Origin: Spirometra erinaceieuropaei
Taxonomy: Eukaryota > Platyhelminthes > Cestoda > Diphyllobothriidea > Diphyllobothriidae
DNA: 64,000 nt
Assembly: GCA_902702965.1 (NCBI GenBank)
Contig: CACRXP010000008.1
Coordinates: 2,811,319-2,875,318, forward strand
Direction: 5' to 3'
Both the position numbers and the translations under genes were made by a program. Below are positions 44,230 through 56,234 of the stretch, piece by piece (positions within the stretch are counted from its first letter, which is position 1; each line of letters begins with the position of its first letter). The notes beneath the pieces are model-generated. The model had not been told where the DNA came from. It was given only the letters and a program-made list of their open reading frames with translations, and searched no databases.

Positions 44230-45654
44230 TGATACACTACTGTCCTCCATTGGGGAAGAACTGTTATGTAAAGTCGAGAACGAAATTCTCGCGATCGATC
44301 GATTATGACTCACGGGACACCAACCAACTTCCCAGTGCAATGTCCCCCCCCCGCCCCGTATTCGGTACTGAGACTTAGTTGGGCCAAAGTAATTAACCTC
44401 TTGGGGAGCGCGCAATCCTAAGCGGTATTTCGACTGTAGCAAGGGATGACGTCTAGGGCTGCCTAACAAGACGGACTCAGCAACGGCGACTTGAAAGTGG
44501 ATAAGTTTACAGAAGAGCAGACGTCCGCTTCACACAACTCGTTAAGTTTACCTCACCCAAGCACGAAGCAGGACTTGTGCAGCATCCACTACACCCCCAC
44601 TTCGATGAAAAGACAAAGTCAAGATGGGCGCGGACGGTCCGTCTACGCGTGCCACGCAAGCCACCACCCCCTTAGCTTGGTGCGTACCAGGTTTATCTGG
44701 GAAGACCCAGTTCTCATTCGGGCGAGAATGCCATAAAGTTATTGCAGCTCGACCCCGTTCTGAGTAGAACTAGTCTACCTTGCCAATTGGCGGCCTTTAG
44801 AGTGACATATGCTAGTGCATCGCAATGCGAGATAATCGCATATATCTAACCAGACCAATGCACAACTGGAGAGTGCGATCTGGAGTGCTGATTGGTGTGC
44901 GTGTACCGACGGCGTTCCCACCTTCGTGAGCGCAAACGTTTCCGATCAAGATGGCCCAACGAGGGCAAACGAGGGCATTAATACGGGGGATAGTGGTGGC
45001 GTTTTGTTGTGGAAGTTGATTTGAATGGGTTGACTTCGTGGCAAATTAAAAGGCGATCAGAAAGGCGATTCTGGGCTTCGGACGCGCGTGGACAGAAAGC
45101 GGACCAGTAAGGTTTACTTGCCGACTTCGTACAAACATTTCCGAAACCGCTTCGTTAATTTTGGGACACGTAGGTGATGACTTCAACATCTCCTGGTCAA
45201 ATTATTATTGATTACTTTGTCAGCGAGTGATTACGACGACTTCCAAATAGAACAGATGAGTCAGTCTGTGCTCAGCAGCCCCAACGACGGTATCGTCGTT
45301 CCATCGTGCTTGAATTCGCTGCGTCTTAATACAGATGTTTAGCATGCGGAAAACCTGGCGAACGAACCAAATATTTAGGTGCGGCGATTGCATGTGCGAA
45401 TATAGTGGAGACAGATAAAGAGGGAGTCAATCGGAGATTCTGATGCTAGTCATTCAGTCGCAGAATACTGACCAGATCAATGCACGATTTGATTGCACGG
45501 TCGGAATGCGGACGGACTGATGTCAAGTCTGCACTGCTGGTAATAGTCATGGTGGCGGTATCCCCAAAACGGGCCGCGCAATAAATGTGCTAGATCGACA
45601 CGGTGCCTCGATCTGAGTCCGGCAGGCGTTATCGGGAGTGTGCGCCCGTAACAA
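44230..45654. other. No recognisable gene; weak internal similarity
   Basis: Segments at about 44850 ('accagaccaatgcacaactg') and 45470 ('accagatcaatgcacgattt') look related, at a spacing of about 620 bases, so an old duplication is possible. A C-rich tract lies at about 44342-44357. Confidence 0.3.
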
Positions 45655-46060
45655 AGGCCAACACTGGGGGGGGGCGGTGTAGCGGCAGGCCTACACCGTG
45701 TCTATTCGTATCCTTACCATCCCCTTTTTTCTCTTTGTGTATAAGATCCTGATCAGCTTGCGTTGTGGACCTGGAGGTGTGATGGTATGCCAACATAGAG
45801 GTTTTCGTTACGCCAGCCACCTGCACACTCTCCCGCCTCCTAACTTCATGACTCTGTTTTGATACCGAGTCTAGGTGTGGAAGGAGAGAGTGCAGTGGGT
45901 GCTTTGCAAGTCTGCCACCACTTTAAACTAACTCATGAACAAGTCACGTCTCTGCTCTTACCCTGCTGTGGAGCACACGGTGGACATCGTCGGTCACGAC
46001 GGTCGAACTGTCGTGCTTCACAGGATCGTCTTCCAGCGATGGTGTTTGAAAACCTTCAGT
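45655..46060 (+). repeat. Repeat B core copy
   Basis: 'gatcctgatcagcttgcgt', 'cgccagccacctgcacact', 'aaggagagagtgcagtggg', 'cacacggtggacatcgtcgg'. Preceded by a G tract (45666-45674). Confidence 0.7.
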
Positions 46061-47155
46061 TTCCTCCCGACGGTCGATATGTCGGTGATGCCTGCAGTAG
46101 AACCGACCACGACTACCCCTTGTGTCCTACTTAAGGTCCGGATGGAACCGGATTCCTCATAACTGCCAAGGGTGAGCCGGCACTGAAGCACATTGTGGTG
46201 GCTGAGGTCAGAGGCGGAAGTAGCGACTTCCGTAATGTTGCTGGCGGTGTTAGTGTTTTTTACAGTGAGATTCCTGCTGGACGGGTCGTCGCAGCGATGG
46301 GATCCGAGGATATCTAAATAAGCAGACTCATGGTCCGAGTATAAAGCGACAATCCAGCCACATTGGCAAGTGCTGGGTTTTTGTTTGAATCTGGCCATCG
46401 GTATTCGTGTCTCACGTTTCCCTTTGAATTGCACTAAAGCAACACATTTGATTGGATTGAATATTGCTGGTCCAGTTTTTTTCAGAACGACCCCAATATT
46501 AACAAACCTGGAGGGAGTGGCTGATGTCTGAGAAGGGGTCTTCAGTGCGCCTTTGTGGCGTGAACGTAGGACAGTCACTTGAGTAGACGCTTGCTGGACA
46601 CTATCATGAAGTAGGTTTCTTTTATCTCAGCTGCATCTGCTTCAGTGCGACGCAGCCTGTGAGTGCACCCTATCGTTTCAAACCTCGGTGCTCAAGACCC
46701 TCTCCAACCACTTCAATTCCAGCCTTCCTAGGAGGAATATAAGAAAAAAGCGAATGAGTTTCCCTACCTGCTTTTATACACTGTCCACGTCTCCGCCATG
46801 TAGAAGGACGCAGTCAAGACGACGAAATTTACGTGGTTTTTTTTAAACATTTGGATGAGGACGCAGTGATAATTCCACACTGCCGCTCCTACATCGGGCC
46901 AGTTGGGAGATATGCCGCAACAACACGGAGGTTATGGCGGAGCCCAGCATACATTAAACAAGATGTACAGAGTACGCGTATTCCCTGACAAGTTCCACAC
47001 ATGAATAGGGGGAAATGGCACGTCTAGGCTCGGGATCTCGACCGCGCCAGCCATTTGCACCCTGTCCCAACATCAAAAACATGACCGGGTCGAAAAATTG
47101 TTCGGTGCCTGAGAGAAGGAAGAGGGACTGAGACCGACATCGGGACTCTGTTCGA
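46061..47155 (-). other. Unassigned; contains a 186-codon minus-strand open frame (46018-46578)
   Basis: The frame is the longest in this part of the window but has no recognisable domain, and its C-terminal third overlaps the repeat B end. Four Cys and several His do not form a known finger pattern. It may be chance. The remainder (46580-47155) shows nothing. Confidence 0.2.
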
Positions 47156-47159
47156 TCGG

Positions 47160-47600
47160 CACTGCGGCACATTCCTCACTGTAGACAATCTGATGCGGCT
47201 TGAAATGATCACTAGGCGATAGAAGTCGTGGTCTGGATGGCTGCCAACTGACGGGATGAATTAGTTCTCTCAGGCCGGAGAGTCAAGCTGTAATGGCTTC
47301 TCTTAATGTGGCCTCTATGGCATTTTCTCTCGTCTGAGATCCGAGCAGCTTCCTTTGTTTCTGCGCAGAACTGTTGCACCCTACGTGTCCCAGCACGTGT
47401 GTGGTACGCGTAGGCGGTCTGTTTGTCTTTGTCGACCACTGCACCCGATTTCACCTTTGGCCGTCCTACTTCTGCCTTGCTCAAGAGGGTGAGGGATGCC
47501 ACGCATGTCCGCCACCACTATAAATCAATTCCTTGGTAAGTCAACATCCTTGGGCCTACCTTCCTGTGGGACACACGGCGGACACCGTCGTTTTTCGACG
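47160..47600 (+). repeat. Repeat B copy (middle and core, decayed)
   Basis: 'ggctgccaactgacggga', 'taatggcttctcttaatgtgg', then 'cctgtgggacacacggcgg' near 47566. The order is the same as at 62.5-63.0 kb. Confidence 0.65.
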
Positions 47601-47779
47601 GCCGAACGGTCAATTCCAGACTGAGGGTTTCGGTCTGCCAAAAGCACGTCTGATTTTGGAGGTTCGACTTACGACTCCCACTTTATCCTTGCTACAATCT
47701 ACAAAATACGAATCTGTCCACAGGCGAATGTGCGTGCGAACGTCCCTCTCACCCACCGCGGTTACGGTGAATTAATCCG

Positions 47780-48075
47780 TTGACGTCGGTTGGCTCAAAA
47801 CAGTCTTAAACCGTGTCACTGTGCAGTCTATTGAGGCCAGACTGAAAAATGCGCCTCTACACGCATTCACGAGCATCACTTGGCGGTGAAGAGGCGAGAC
47901 CATCTGTCTGAAGTGGCCATGGGTACCCCTCGACATCGGGCGCACTTTCGCTTGGGAGAAAACTCGCATTGTCGCCGTGTGCCCCTCCAAGAAGGGCCAA
48001 GGTTTCCTCGAGGCCATCCATTCAGACTAATCATACATCAACCGGCACATCGAGTTGGATGTCACCTACAGAAAT
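47780..48075 (+). pseudogene. PLE family A GIY-YIG fragment, decayed
   Basis: Plus strand: STRIHEHHLAVKRRDHLSEV (about 47850), then after a frameshift FAWEKTRIVAVCPSKKGQ and GFLEAIHSD, a stop in place of the next residue, and YINRHIELDVTY. The order equals that of the intact frame at 60.9-61.1 kb. The GIY half is missing. Confidence 0.8.
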
Positions 48076-48079
48076 CGCA

Positions 48080-49504
48080 AGGGGAAATGAAAGAAACGAA
48101 GGCCATTCAGAATGGACTGACACACACCACGGCCGCTTACTCACACGAACGCCAATCGATTATCGATTTTTGAGTGCCAAATTTGTGTTGGCCCATTTGC
48201 TCTGCGTCTGTCTGATGACGATCCGAGGCACCGGCGTCAAAAATTTGCACAATAAACTTCCTTTTCGCAAAGCACATATTTGACTTCGGCTTATACTTCT
48301 TTGGATGCCTACCTTCAAACATCTGCGTAAGAGTTCTAACTGTGTAGGTCAAAGAGGCCTGTGATCGGCTGTACGCCGGATGAGCATCTCCAGAGCACGT
48401 TATTTTCACAACCAGTTTGGCAATTGTGCCTGCCTGACAGTTCTGCGAATAATTCGACACATGCATAAATCAAACACACAGGACGAGCATGTCTCGCCGT
48501 TTAGGCGACTTTTTTGCTGAACTGCAGAGCAAACGTTGAGTATGCAAATGGAGTCATAGGCACTAATCCTGGTAATATATGCCGAAATGTGTACATGATG
48601 ACAGTGAACGCTTTCCGAAGTTTACACTTACAGAATCTGCTCAGTCACTTAGTACTTAAATTAAGTGTCGATTATGTAGGCAGCCATTGAAGAAAAAAGA
48701 CCTCTTTCAAGTATGCCGACGCTGGATACGTTTAAGGGCATCAGTTCACTGTCCTCAGTAATTGTGCTTGTGGATATCCTGGGAAAATTTTCTCACACTG
48801 AAATTACTTCATCCAAAAAGCCTTTCCAACGGAGATCGTTGTCGGCCAATGCCAATAATGCTCTAAAGGGGACCGTTACGAAATTATATCACGTTGCGCT
48901 GTTTCCAAATCATCAAAAATGTAAAGATCTAGGCAAACCATTACTGACCGAATATACGGTTATTTGCTGAACTATGTCAGCAAAAAACGCATTCATTTGG
49001 ACTTAAATAAGGCCTAAAAACGAATCTTACTGTGGAATAATTACTTACAGACTGCATATGCACTTTTGTCCGCATTAATACACCTGTCAACGATCTAGTC
49101 CGTAAACCCCTTAATGCAAATAGCTGTATCATCTGCAGAGTCACGCAATCCTCTCCCCCCTCTCTCTCTCCTAGTAGACGTCCTTCCTCGTAATTAGTGT
49201 AGGCATGCATCTACCTGATGCGTTTTGCCCTACATGCGCGTAGGCAGTACTCCATTTTTACCTCACATCCAGGTATGTTCACTGGAAGGAAGGGAAAAAA
49301 CGTTATCCTTGAGTTACTTCCGATTCTTCTGTCACCCCTAGGGAATTATTTCCGACAGGAAGGGGTATAATGCCCATTTCTGAACGCTAGCTGTGCCTAA
49401 AACCTCCTCTTTGAGACGCTGCGAGGTTTGAATTCGCAGTCAGCGGGTGGCACGGCCAAGCAGTCAGCCTCTGATCTACTTAGGCACGTCCATGCGCGCT
49501 GTTT
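48080..49504. other. No recognisable feature
   Basis: Frames at 48137-48466 (minus) and 48713-48970 (plus) have no motif. A (CT)n tract lies at about 49155-49170. Confidence 0.3.
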
Positions 49505-49550
49505 TGGGAAATATCTAAAAGGCATATTGACCCGACTGTGAAAAACTCGG

Positions 49551-49632
49551 CGCCTCGGTGAGATTCGAACCCACGCAGTAAAGGGAAGGCTTTAGTACAG
49601 CCAACGCTCTAACCACCTGAGCTACGAGGCCC
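49551..49632 (-). tRNA. tRNA-like sequence (Ser-like, anticodon loop ACT), left arm
   Basis: Minus strand: acceptor-like GCCTCG...CGAGGC (6 pairs), D arm GCTC-AGGTGGTTA-GAGC, anticodon stem GGCT/AGCC with loop GTACTAA, a 12-base variable region and T arm GTGGG-TTCGAAT-CTCAC. Box A and box B are both intact. The mismatch at the first acceptor pair and the palindromic setting argue for a tRNA-derived element rather than a host tRNA gene. Confidence 0.5.
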
Positions 49633-49836
49633 CGCCGGACGACGCGAGTTTAATCACATTTGGGTCAAGTTTACCCGCCCAACCTACTGCAACGTCTGGT
49701 GGATTCTAGGTGAATTACTTAGGAAATCCTGCTTGAACAGTCTACTTACTGTATCAGATTTGGTGGATTCCAGACGTTGCAGTAAGTTGCGCGGGTAACT
49801 TGACTCAAATATGATTAAGCTCGCGTCGTCCGGCGG

Positions 49837-49918
49837 GGCCTCGTAACTCAGGTGGTTAGAGCGTTGGCTGCGCTAAAGCCTTCCCCTTACTGCGTGGGTT
49901 CGAATCCTACCGAGGCAC
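49837..49918 (+). tRNA. tRNA-like sequence (Ser-like, anticodon loop GCT), right arm
   Basis: Same fold as the left copy with substitutions: loop GCGCTAA (position 33 is C rather than T), D arm begins ACTC, box B GGTTCGAATCC intact. Probably a decayed or SINE-like copy. Confidence 0.45.
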
Positions 49919-49949
49919 CGAGTTTTTCACAGTTGGGTCAATATGAATT

Positions 49950-51250
49950 ATTCTAAATCTGCCAAAATATCTATGAAATATCTAAAAGTCGCCTGGAGAC
50001 AGTGCGCACCGGCCTGTCCTGCCGGCCTGTCGTTCCGTATTTTCCTCTGGTTTCGGAATTGTGCTGAAGTGCATCCACGGAGGTGTGTGTGGAATGGAAA
50101 ACTATCGTCCACGGCTTAAAGTTGGCCAACCGGCAACACATCGTACCCTTGCTAATGATCGAATTGACCTTGCCAGCGCCGGAGAAATACGGGGGCGAGC
50201 AATGCCCTTCGCAATGATTTCCCAGAGCTTGGGATGTTGAGCAGCTGAGCGTATGGTCGGAAATCTTAATTTCCGTTAACCAAAGCAGTTGTCAGGACGG
50301 ATTGCAAGGACTGGCGAGGCGATAGGTCACGGCGGGATTCCATCGATTGTAATCAAGAAATCATATATCCGGGCTGTCACCTACGCGACCTGTTCGATTA
50401 AACGTTCTTTGTGTTTTATATGGGGAAATTATTATTGTTGGAGCGGCTGTCCAAAGCAGTTTTATCGGGACAGTCGATGAAATATACATAAGGGTAATTT
50501 ATCATTCATTACCTCGTCCTATGGAGGTAAGTCCAGATAAAGCAAAACAAACAAGACGGGGCCAAACTCTGGTTTAATATTTTATGGGGTTTTCGCCTCG
50601 ACGTTTTGTTTTTACATACCTCAGTTCATGCTTAAGTAAAAGGTACGTTCAACAGAAATGACGGCCAGCCAACCAAAGAGAAGGAAATCAATAATCCTGC
50701 TGATTGCAGAGAAAGAAAACGCGCCTTCCAAAAACACTAAGTGTTGCCTGCTTGTGGATGGTAATAGGCCTTTTTTTAAATAAGGAATTAGAAAATATAC
50801 GAAACAAATATAAAGGATGAAAGTTTTGGAGATGCGTTTGGAGAAAATATACTTGATTTTAAATCTACGGGGAAATAAAATATCGTTTAGCGAAGTTATC
50901 TTAAAAAACGTAGGATGTTGCATGGCTTCTAAATCGGAGATGATAATGCCGTGGCAAACGAATTATTTGGGTTTTAATTGATATTCATTGGGTTTTCTTT
51001 GCATACCGGTCGGCTTCGAAACTTCCCTTGAAAAATTTTTCTTCCTTGAAACCTCCGGCAATTTCGGTTAATTTCTGCCTACTCCGTTTTACAGTGAAAT
51101 TCAGTGGTTCATGAGACGTCCTTAAAAGGCAAAACGCAGTGCGATATCATTGTTTCAGTTGCATCCAATTTTAATCGTGCGTGACTTTTTCTAGAGGGGA
51201 CTTCGAAGAATCATGCATTTCCTAAATTGCATCTAACTGAAATAAAGTAG
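49950..51250. other. No recognisable feature
   Basis: The frame 50621-50923 (minus, 100 codons) is hydrophobic and Phe/Ile-rich but without a domain. No repeat family of this window is represented. Confidence 0.3.
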
Positions 51251-51251
51251 G

Positions 51252-51540
51252 TACACTCAGTGACCGATCTCATAAAGTGCTAACTGAAATTCTGAAATGC
51301 GTCTTCGATTTGGAAGGATTAATTAAATGGGACTGTAGTACTCGTTGATTATCTTGCAGCATAATGTCAGATATTTCAGAGAAATCAGGATGTTGGCTTT
51401 TAAATACACTCCTTTTCGGCAGTTAACAAAAAACTGCATTCGCCAAAAAATGCCTATATGCATATATCTCCAATATCGATTTTCAAAGCCCTTATAAATT
51501 CGAAAGTGTCTTACAAGGAAATATGCCCGAAAGCTCTTTC
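51252..51540. mobile_element. MITE family 2, left part (interrupted)
   Basis: Left end 'TACACTCAGTGACCGATCTC', then the family 2 left arm in order up to the block before the centre. The remainder of the same element appears to resume at 52835, after an insertion. Confidence 0.75.
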
Positions 51541-51799
51541 TTGTTACAAAGATGAATTCGCCATCCCTGGCACAATACGGTCTCTTACAAGAGGCTGTGA
51601 GAGTACAACATCAAGCGGGCAGTTTTTGTAGTCATTCGTAGCGGAAGGGATGGGGGTTGGGATAAGTGAGTGTTTGCGGTAAGGCTGGATCCACGCCATA
51701 CCACGACGTTGTGAACGTGTGCATCCTTGGGGGGAAACAGGGTTGCACATTTTCACCGCATGTTCAAAGTGCTCCGGTCTGGCCTGTATGACGGCGAAC

Positions 51800-52798
51800 T
51801 ACGGTAGGTGGACTAACTCATGAAATGTCAACCGAAATTCCGACATGCATTTTAATTTCGAAAAGATTAACTGAGTAAGGCTGTAAAATTAGTCAGCCTG
51901 CAACATAATTCTATAATATTTCAGTTATCCCAGGATGCCGGCTTTCGAATTAACTTCCTTCCGGCTGCATGCAAAAACTACACTCTGTAAAAAATGACGT
52001 CATAATTAGCATGATTTTTTCTCAATGATTTTCGATGCTCCTAAATGTCCACTTATATTTCATGGAAAACATGCGTAAAATTATCCAGTCTTTTGCTCAT
52101 TTGGTAGAAAATTACGTCTCCTTCCAATCTTATACCTGACGGAGGAACATGATGTGGTTTTAAAAAAGTTTTCTAATTCCCGAATAATTTTGAACCTGCT
52201 CTACCGTCACACATGGATTCAGGGTTTCCAAACTATAAGCAGTGTATTTTCCGCGTTCGGAAAACCACACATTTCTCTGTGGTAATAAAGGGGGACCATG
52301 TAGGGTTCATTAAATTTTGCAGTGGATTTGATCCATAATGTTAACTTTACAAGCCACATTGGTAAATGCAGAGAAACGACGATTTATGAACGGCCATTTC
52401 CCGGTAGTTAAAAGTCCCACAATAAGAAACATTTTTCAAAACAGAATTATATCCCTCCTTTGAGAATAAAATTAGGAGAAGACGTAATGTTTTACCGAAT
52501 GTGCAAAAGAATGAATATTTTACTCACGTTTTCCATGAAATATAATTGGACTTTTAGGGGCATCGAAAATCAATGAGAAAAATTCGTGTTGTTTATGTAG
52601 TCATTTTCTACAAAGTGTAGTTTTGGCATGCAGCCGGAAGGAAGTCCATTCTAACTCCGGCATCCTGGCGTAACTGAAATATTATAGATTTATGTTGCAG
52701 GCTGACCAGTTTTACAGCCTTACTCAATTAATCTTTTCAAAATTAAAATGCGTGTCGGAATTTCGGTTGACATTTCATGAGTTAGCCCACCTACTGTA
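51800..52798. mobile_element. MITE family 1 copy, nearly complete, nested in a family 2 MITE
   Basis: Left end TA-CGGTAGGTGGACTAAC, right end GCCCACCTACTG-TA with TA outside both ends. This is one of the best preserved copies. The centre is in the same orientation as at 14.9 kb. The bases between 51541 and 51799 are unassigned. Confidence 0.9.
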
Positions 52799-52834
52799 GC
52801 TCGCGAAAAATGGAGCACAAACGAACAGTCCTAA

Positions 52835-53460
52835 AAAAGATTCTATTTAGCAGATTTTTGAAGACCGTGCAATGCCCATTCATACAGCTTCGCGCCTGTT
52901 CTATTAGCAATGCTCCTCATGAAATATACAACATCGTCCCAATTCGTTGTAGGATTTTATGCAACCTTCGTGGTATTTTCTTAAAGGCATAGATAAATAT
53001 ATGATTTTTCTTACGCGGAAAGAATGCACCTTATAGTCTAGAAGAGGTAAACACGAATGCAATTGCCGATCAAGCTCAAAATTATTCGAGGATCAATAAA
53101 CTTTTCTAAAACCCAAATATACCCTCGCTTTAGATATGAACTGTAAAGACAGCGTGATTTTCTATCAAACAAATAGAAGAACGTATATTTTGTCTGTTTT
53201 CTCTAAAATATGCGTGAATTCATAAGACCATCTAAAATCAGTATTAGAAATTCATGCTACTTAAGTAGTCATTTCTTACGAGTGCGGTTTCTACAGGTCG
53301 AAAACAAGTGCATTCAAAAGCCGACACTCTGGCGAGTCCGAAATTGTATAGGATTATGCCCCTTGGTAATCAAAGTTACAACCCCACCTAAGTAAACCTT
53401 TCTAATTGAAAACACACGAAGGATTTCGGCCAATACTTCATGAGTTCGGTGTTTACTGTA
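52835..53460. mobile_element. MITE family 2, centre and right part
   Basis: Starts in the family 2 centre ('aaaaaagattctatttagc') and runs to the right end 'gagttcggtgtttactg' followed by TA. Together with 51252-51540 it makes almost one full element. Confidence 0.75.
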
Positions 53461-53469
53461 TGAGTAGTG

Positions 53470-54043
53470 AGTATGGCCTTTTAAAAGTAAGTTTGGATTT
53501 GTAGGGGCATTTGAATTTATTAAAAGCGTGTTTACTAACTAAGTGGTCATTTGCCGAATGTGAACTCCCTATGCTATTTTGCTAATGGCGTAGAGGAATA
53601 TCTGTTTTGCCTTACACAAAATTATACAGCTTCTTGACTGAAAGGCCAAAGCAAAAAGACAACGACAGACAGAGTTTAAAACTGCAGGCAAAATGGATAA
53701 CGTTATTTAACCAAAAGATACATTTTTCCTGAACATCATATTTGAAGAAGACATTATTTGCTACCAGACAATTATGAAAAATACTAATTTTACAGATAGT
53801 TTCTATAAATATATTTAAATTTGTAAGGGTACCGCAAATGGATAGAAAAATTGCGTACTAAATAAGTAGTCGTTTTTTTACCGGATGCGGTTTTCGTGGG
53901 CGGCCGAATAGAGGTGTATCTGAAATATTATGGAAATACCTCACAAAATAATCAATATTACGGCCAAACTTACGTGATACTTCCCAATCGAAGACACATT
54001 TCAGAATTTCGGTTAACATTTCATGCGATAGATCGCTGACTTA
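53470..54043. mobile_element. MITE family 2-related, diverged right part
   Basis: Blocks 'tttcagaatttcggttaac' and 'atttcatgcgatagatcgct' form a degenerate right end. Upstream it follows the family 2 centre loosely. Confidence 0.55.
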
Positions 54044-54044
54044 A

Positions 54045-55341
54045 AGTCCTCGAATGGCCATCGGTTAGGACGCATTAACACGCCATCAGTAACAAGACGC
54101 AATGATATCGACCTACCGAAGCAGACCTGTGCACGTTGTGATTTCGAAATCTAAACAAGACACCAGTGACTCGGCCCCAAACCGCCAACTCAGTCTTTTA
54201 TTTGTTTACCGGGAGATTGTGATCCAGCAAATGTTTCAGTCCATGAGATCTTGGTGTACGGTCTCCTCCATTGGCAACAGTGCTTCATTATCCAGTCTAT
54301 ACTGCGGGGGGGGGGCTGAGCCGTTTGAAATTCCCCATTTGAACATTCGCTCACCAGCGGAAGTATGAATAATCAAAGTCATATTTTTTCAGCCTTTTAT
54401 GTGCTGGCAACATTCTATACTGCTCAGGAGTGTCAGACACGGGAGTATGGACCTCCCAGTACCGCAGACGTCCTGAAGCTGGATTTAAGACGATGTCCTA
54501 TCTCGTCTGCCAACCTTTACCCCTTTACCTTAACTCCAACTCTCCCCCAGGGATTTAGGATAAGTTCACATGCGATGCAAGTATCCAAATTACCTTGACT
54601 AACCCTCAAAATAGATGTGTCTGGCTGTTCCTCAAATTCTCGACGTATCGCTGACAGAACCGAAGGTTACGCCTCATCCAAAGGTAACATTTTTGGGTGT
54701 AGAACCCACAAATTGATGGCAACCCCAGAAATATATCCTAAAATTTAGTGAGACTGCAAACATAACTCATTATCCACCATTCACGTTGGCTGAAATTTTC
54801 TTTTCTTCCGGACTAAATGTAAAATTACCAGTGGCGTTGTATTAAAAGTCCGTTATTTTTTTGAAAATTACTCTCCGCCCTGTGTTCTGTCTCAGCCGTA
54901 AAACTCCCTCTACCACCATTCAACGTACAACACGGTCCACAGGCCAGCTTAAGCTAGTTGCGGGCCCTACATACTATCTTTGCCATTTTTTGGACAAAAC
55001 AATTCTGACGGAAAATGCAACCTTGGGCCAAAGACCTTCACGTCGCACTTGCCCTCGGCGAACAGAGCAATAAAATGTGGTTAAAAATTGACAGGGTTGA
55101 GGGGTCAAAGTACTCTCTCGCAGCAACTCTTTGCCCACTGTGTGGGTGTCTAATTTATTGCATTTTTTCATCTTCCAAGATGGATTGCATTCCTTCGATG
55201 CGTGTTCTTACACCTACGCAGAGAATACAGGGGATAGGGGGAGATATGGAGGCCACACTGAGAACTCCATCTTAACGGCACATCAGTACATTGCATAGTA
55301 ATAATAAGCATGAGGATTTCGAACCTCAACGCCTTAGGAGT
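54045..55341. other. No recognisable feature
   Basis: Frames of up to 88 codons without motif; a G tract lies at 54306-54314. Confidence 0.3.
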
Positions 55342-55413
55342 NNNNNNNNNNNNNNNNNNNNNNNNNNNNNNNNNNNNNNNNNNNNNNNNNNNNNNNNNNN
55401 NNNNNNNNNNNNN
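55342..55413. other. Assembly gap (72 N)
   Basis: A run of N. Features on its two sides may not be truly adjacent. Confidence 1.
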
Positions 55414-55783
55414 ATGCCTTACTGTGGTATTTTTTAGGAAGCTGCCCTTTTGCTTAAAGTTAGGTAGAAAAAAATCTGTATTCCAGTTTGGTTGCACAGA
55501 AAAACTACTCGACACTAATTCCCGAACAGAGATCTATTTTTGGGGGCGGGGGAGGGTGTATAAAGTATGAATCTTCGTGCGAAATTCAGGCCACCTCTCT
55601 GCTGAGGCAATAACTCACCTAATGGAATTTTTAACTCGTGTCTACGGGAATGCGGCTGACCTACACTTGCTGTACAAATGGCGACGAATATGAACTATGA
55701 AAAGTAACTGGTACTTAGATAAACAGTAGTATGAAAACTATTTTTCTGTAAGAGCCATATTTTATTACCGCTTTCCAGGATGC

Positions 55784-56230
55784 GCAAGACGTAACACAGT
55801 GGGTATGTGGAAGGAGATTACCAGAAAGGCAAGGGAGACTGGAATTGCCATTTCTGGTCTATTAGTCGTCGCCAGCCAGCCAGCCAGCCATATTAGGTTC
55901 CAGGTTTGAAACATCTGGAATTCGTACATGGGAGCTTCAACCGTTTGATCGAGGGCTCTACCAGTTGAACCACGGGTCCATTGCCATGTACATTGCGCTC
56001 GGAAATAACAATTATTTTGGAATGACCAAAGACCCTGGGGTTCGAGTCTTAGGTGTCCTAAACCTGGAGGGGGGTAGCGTTGGTTGATGGGGATTAAAAG
56101 CCAGCAATGGTCATTCCAGCCCCCCCCCCCTTGTCTTTGTTGGAAATCTCGTTTGGCGTATATTATTAGACTTTGCTCAACTGCCCCAAGGCACAACAGG
56201 ACAAGCAGGTCCGTAACTCACTCCGTGAAG
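55784..56230. mobile_element. Fold-back retrozyme-like element, decayed
   Basis: Left arm (minus): body block 'caagggagactgg', a damaged hammerhead at about 55845-55890 (CTGGCGA), a B-box-like 'gtttgaaac', and an A-box-like region near 55955. Right arm (plus): 'ggttcgagtcttagg', a damaged hammerhead (TTGATGGGGATTAAAAGCC) and the tail block 'ccaaggcacaacaggac'. Same order as at 31.1 and 59.5 kb but more diverged. A C tract (56121-56132) lies in the right arm. Confidence 0.65.
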
Positions 56231-56234
56231 TCCT

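Larger units (their letters stand above)
49505..49945. mobile_element. Palindromic element with a tRNA-like sequence in each arm
   Basis: Arms of roughly 170-190 bases are inverted: 'ggatgctcgg'-free outer block 'gaaaaactcggcgcctcgg' against 'caccgagtttttcac', the tRNA-like part, then 'acgacgcgagtttaatcac' against 'gattaagctcgcgtcgtcc', 'gggtcaagttt', and 'caacgtctggtggattc' against its complement. A central loop of about 60 bases remains. Flanks contain 'aatatctaaaag' on both sides. Non-coding. Confidence 0.8.

Noticed and set aside
49837..49918. Functional host tRNA-Ser gene
   Set aside because: Position 33 is C, the first acceptor pair is mismatched and the sequence lies in a palindromic repeat; listed as tRNA-like only.
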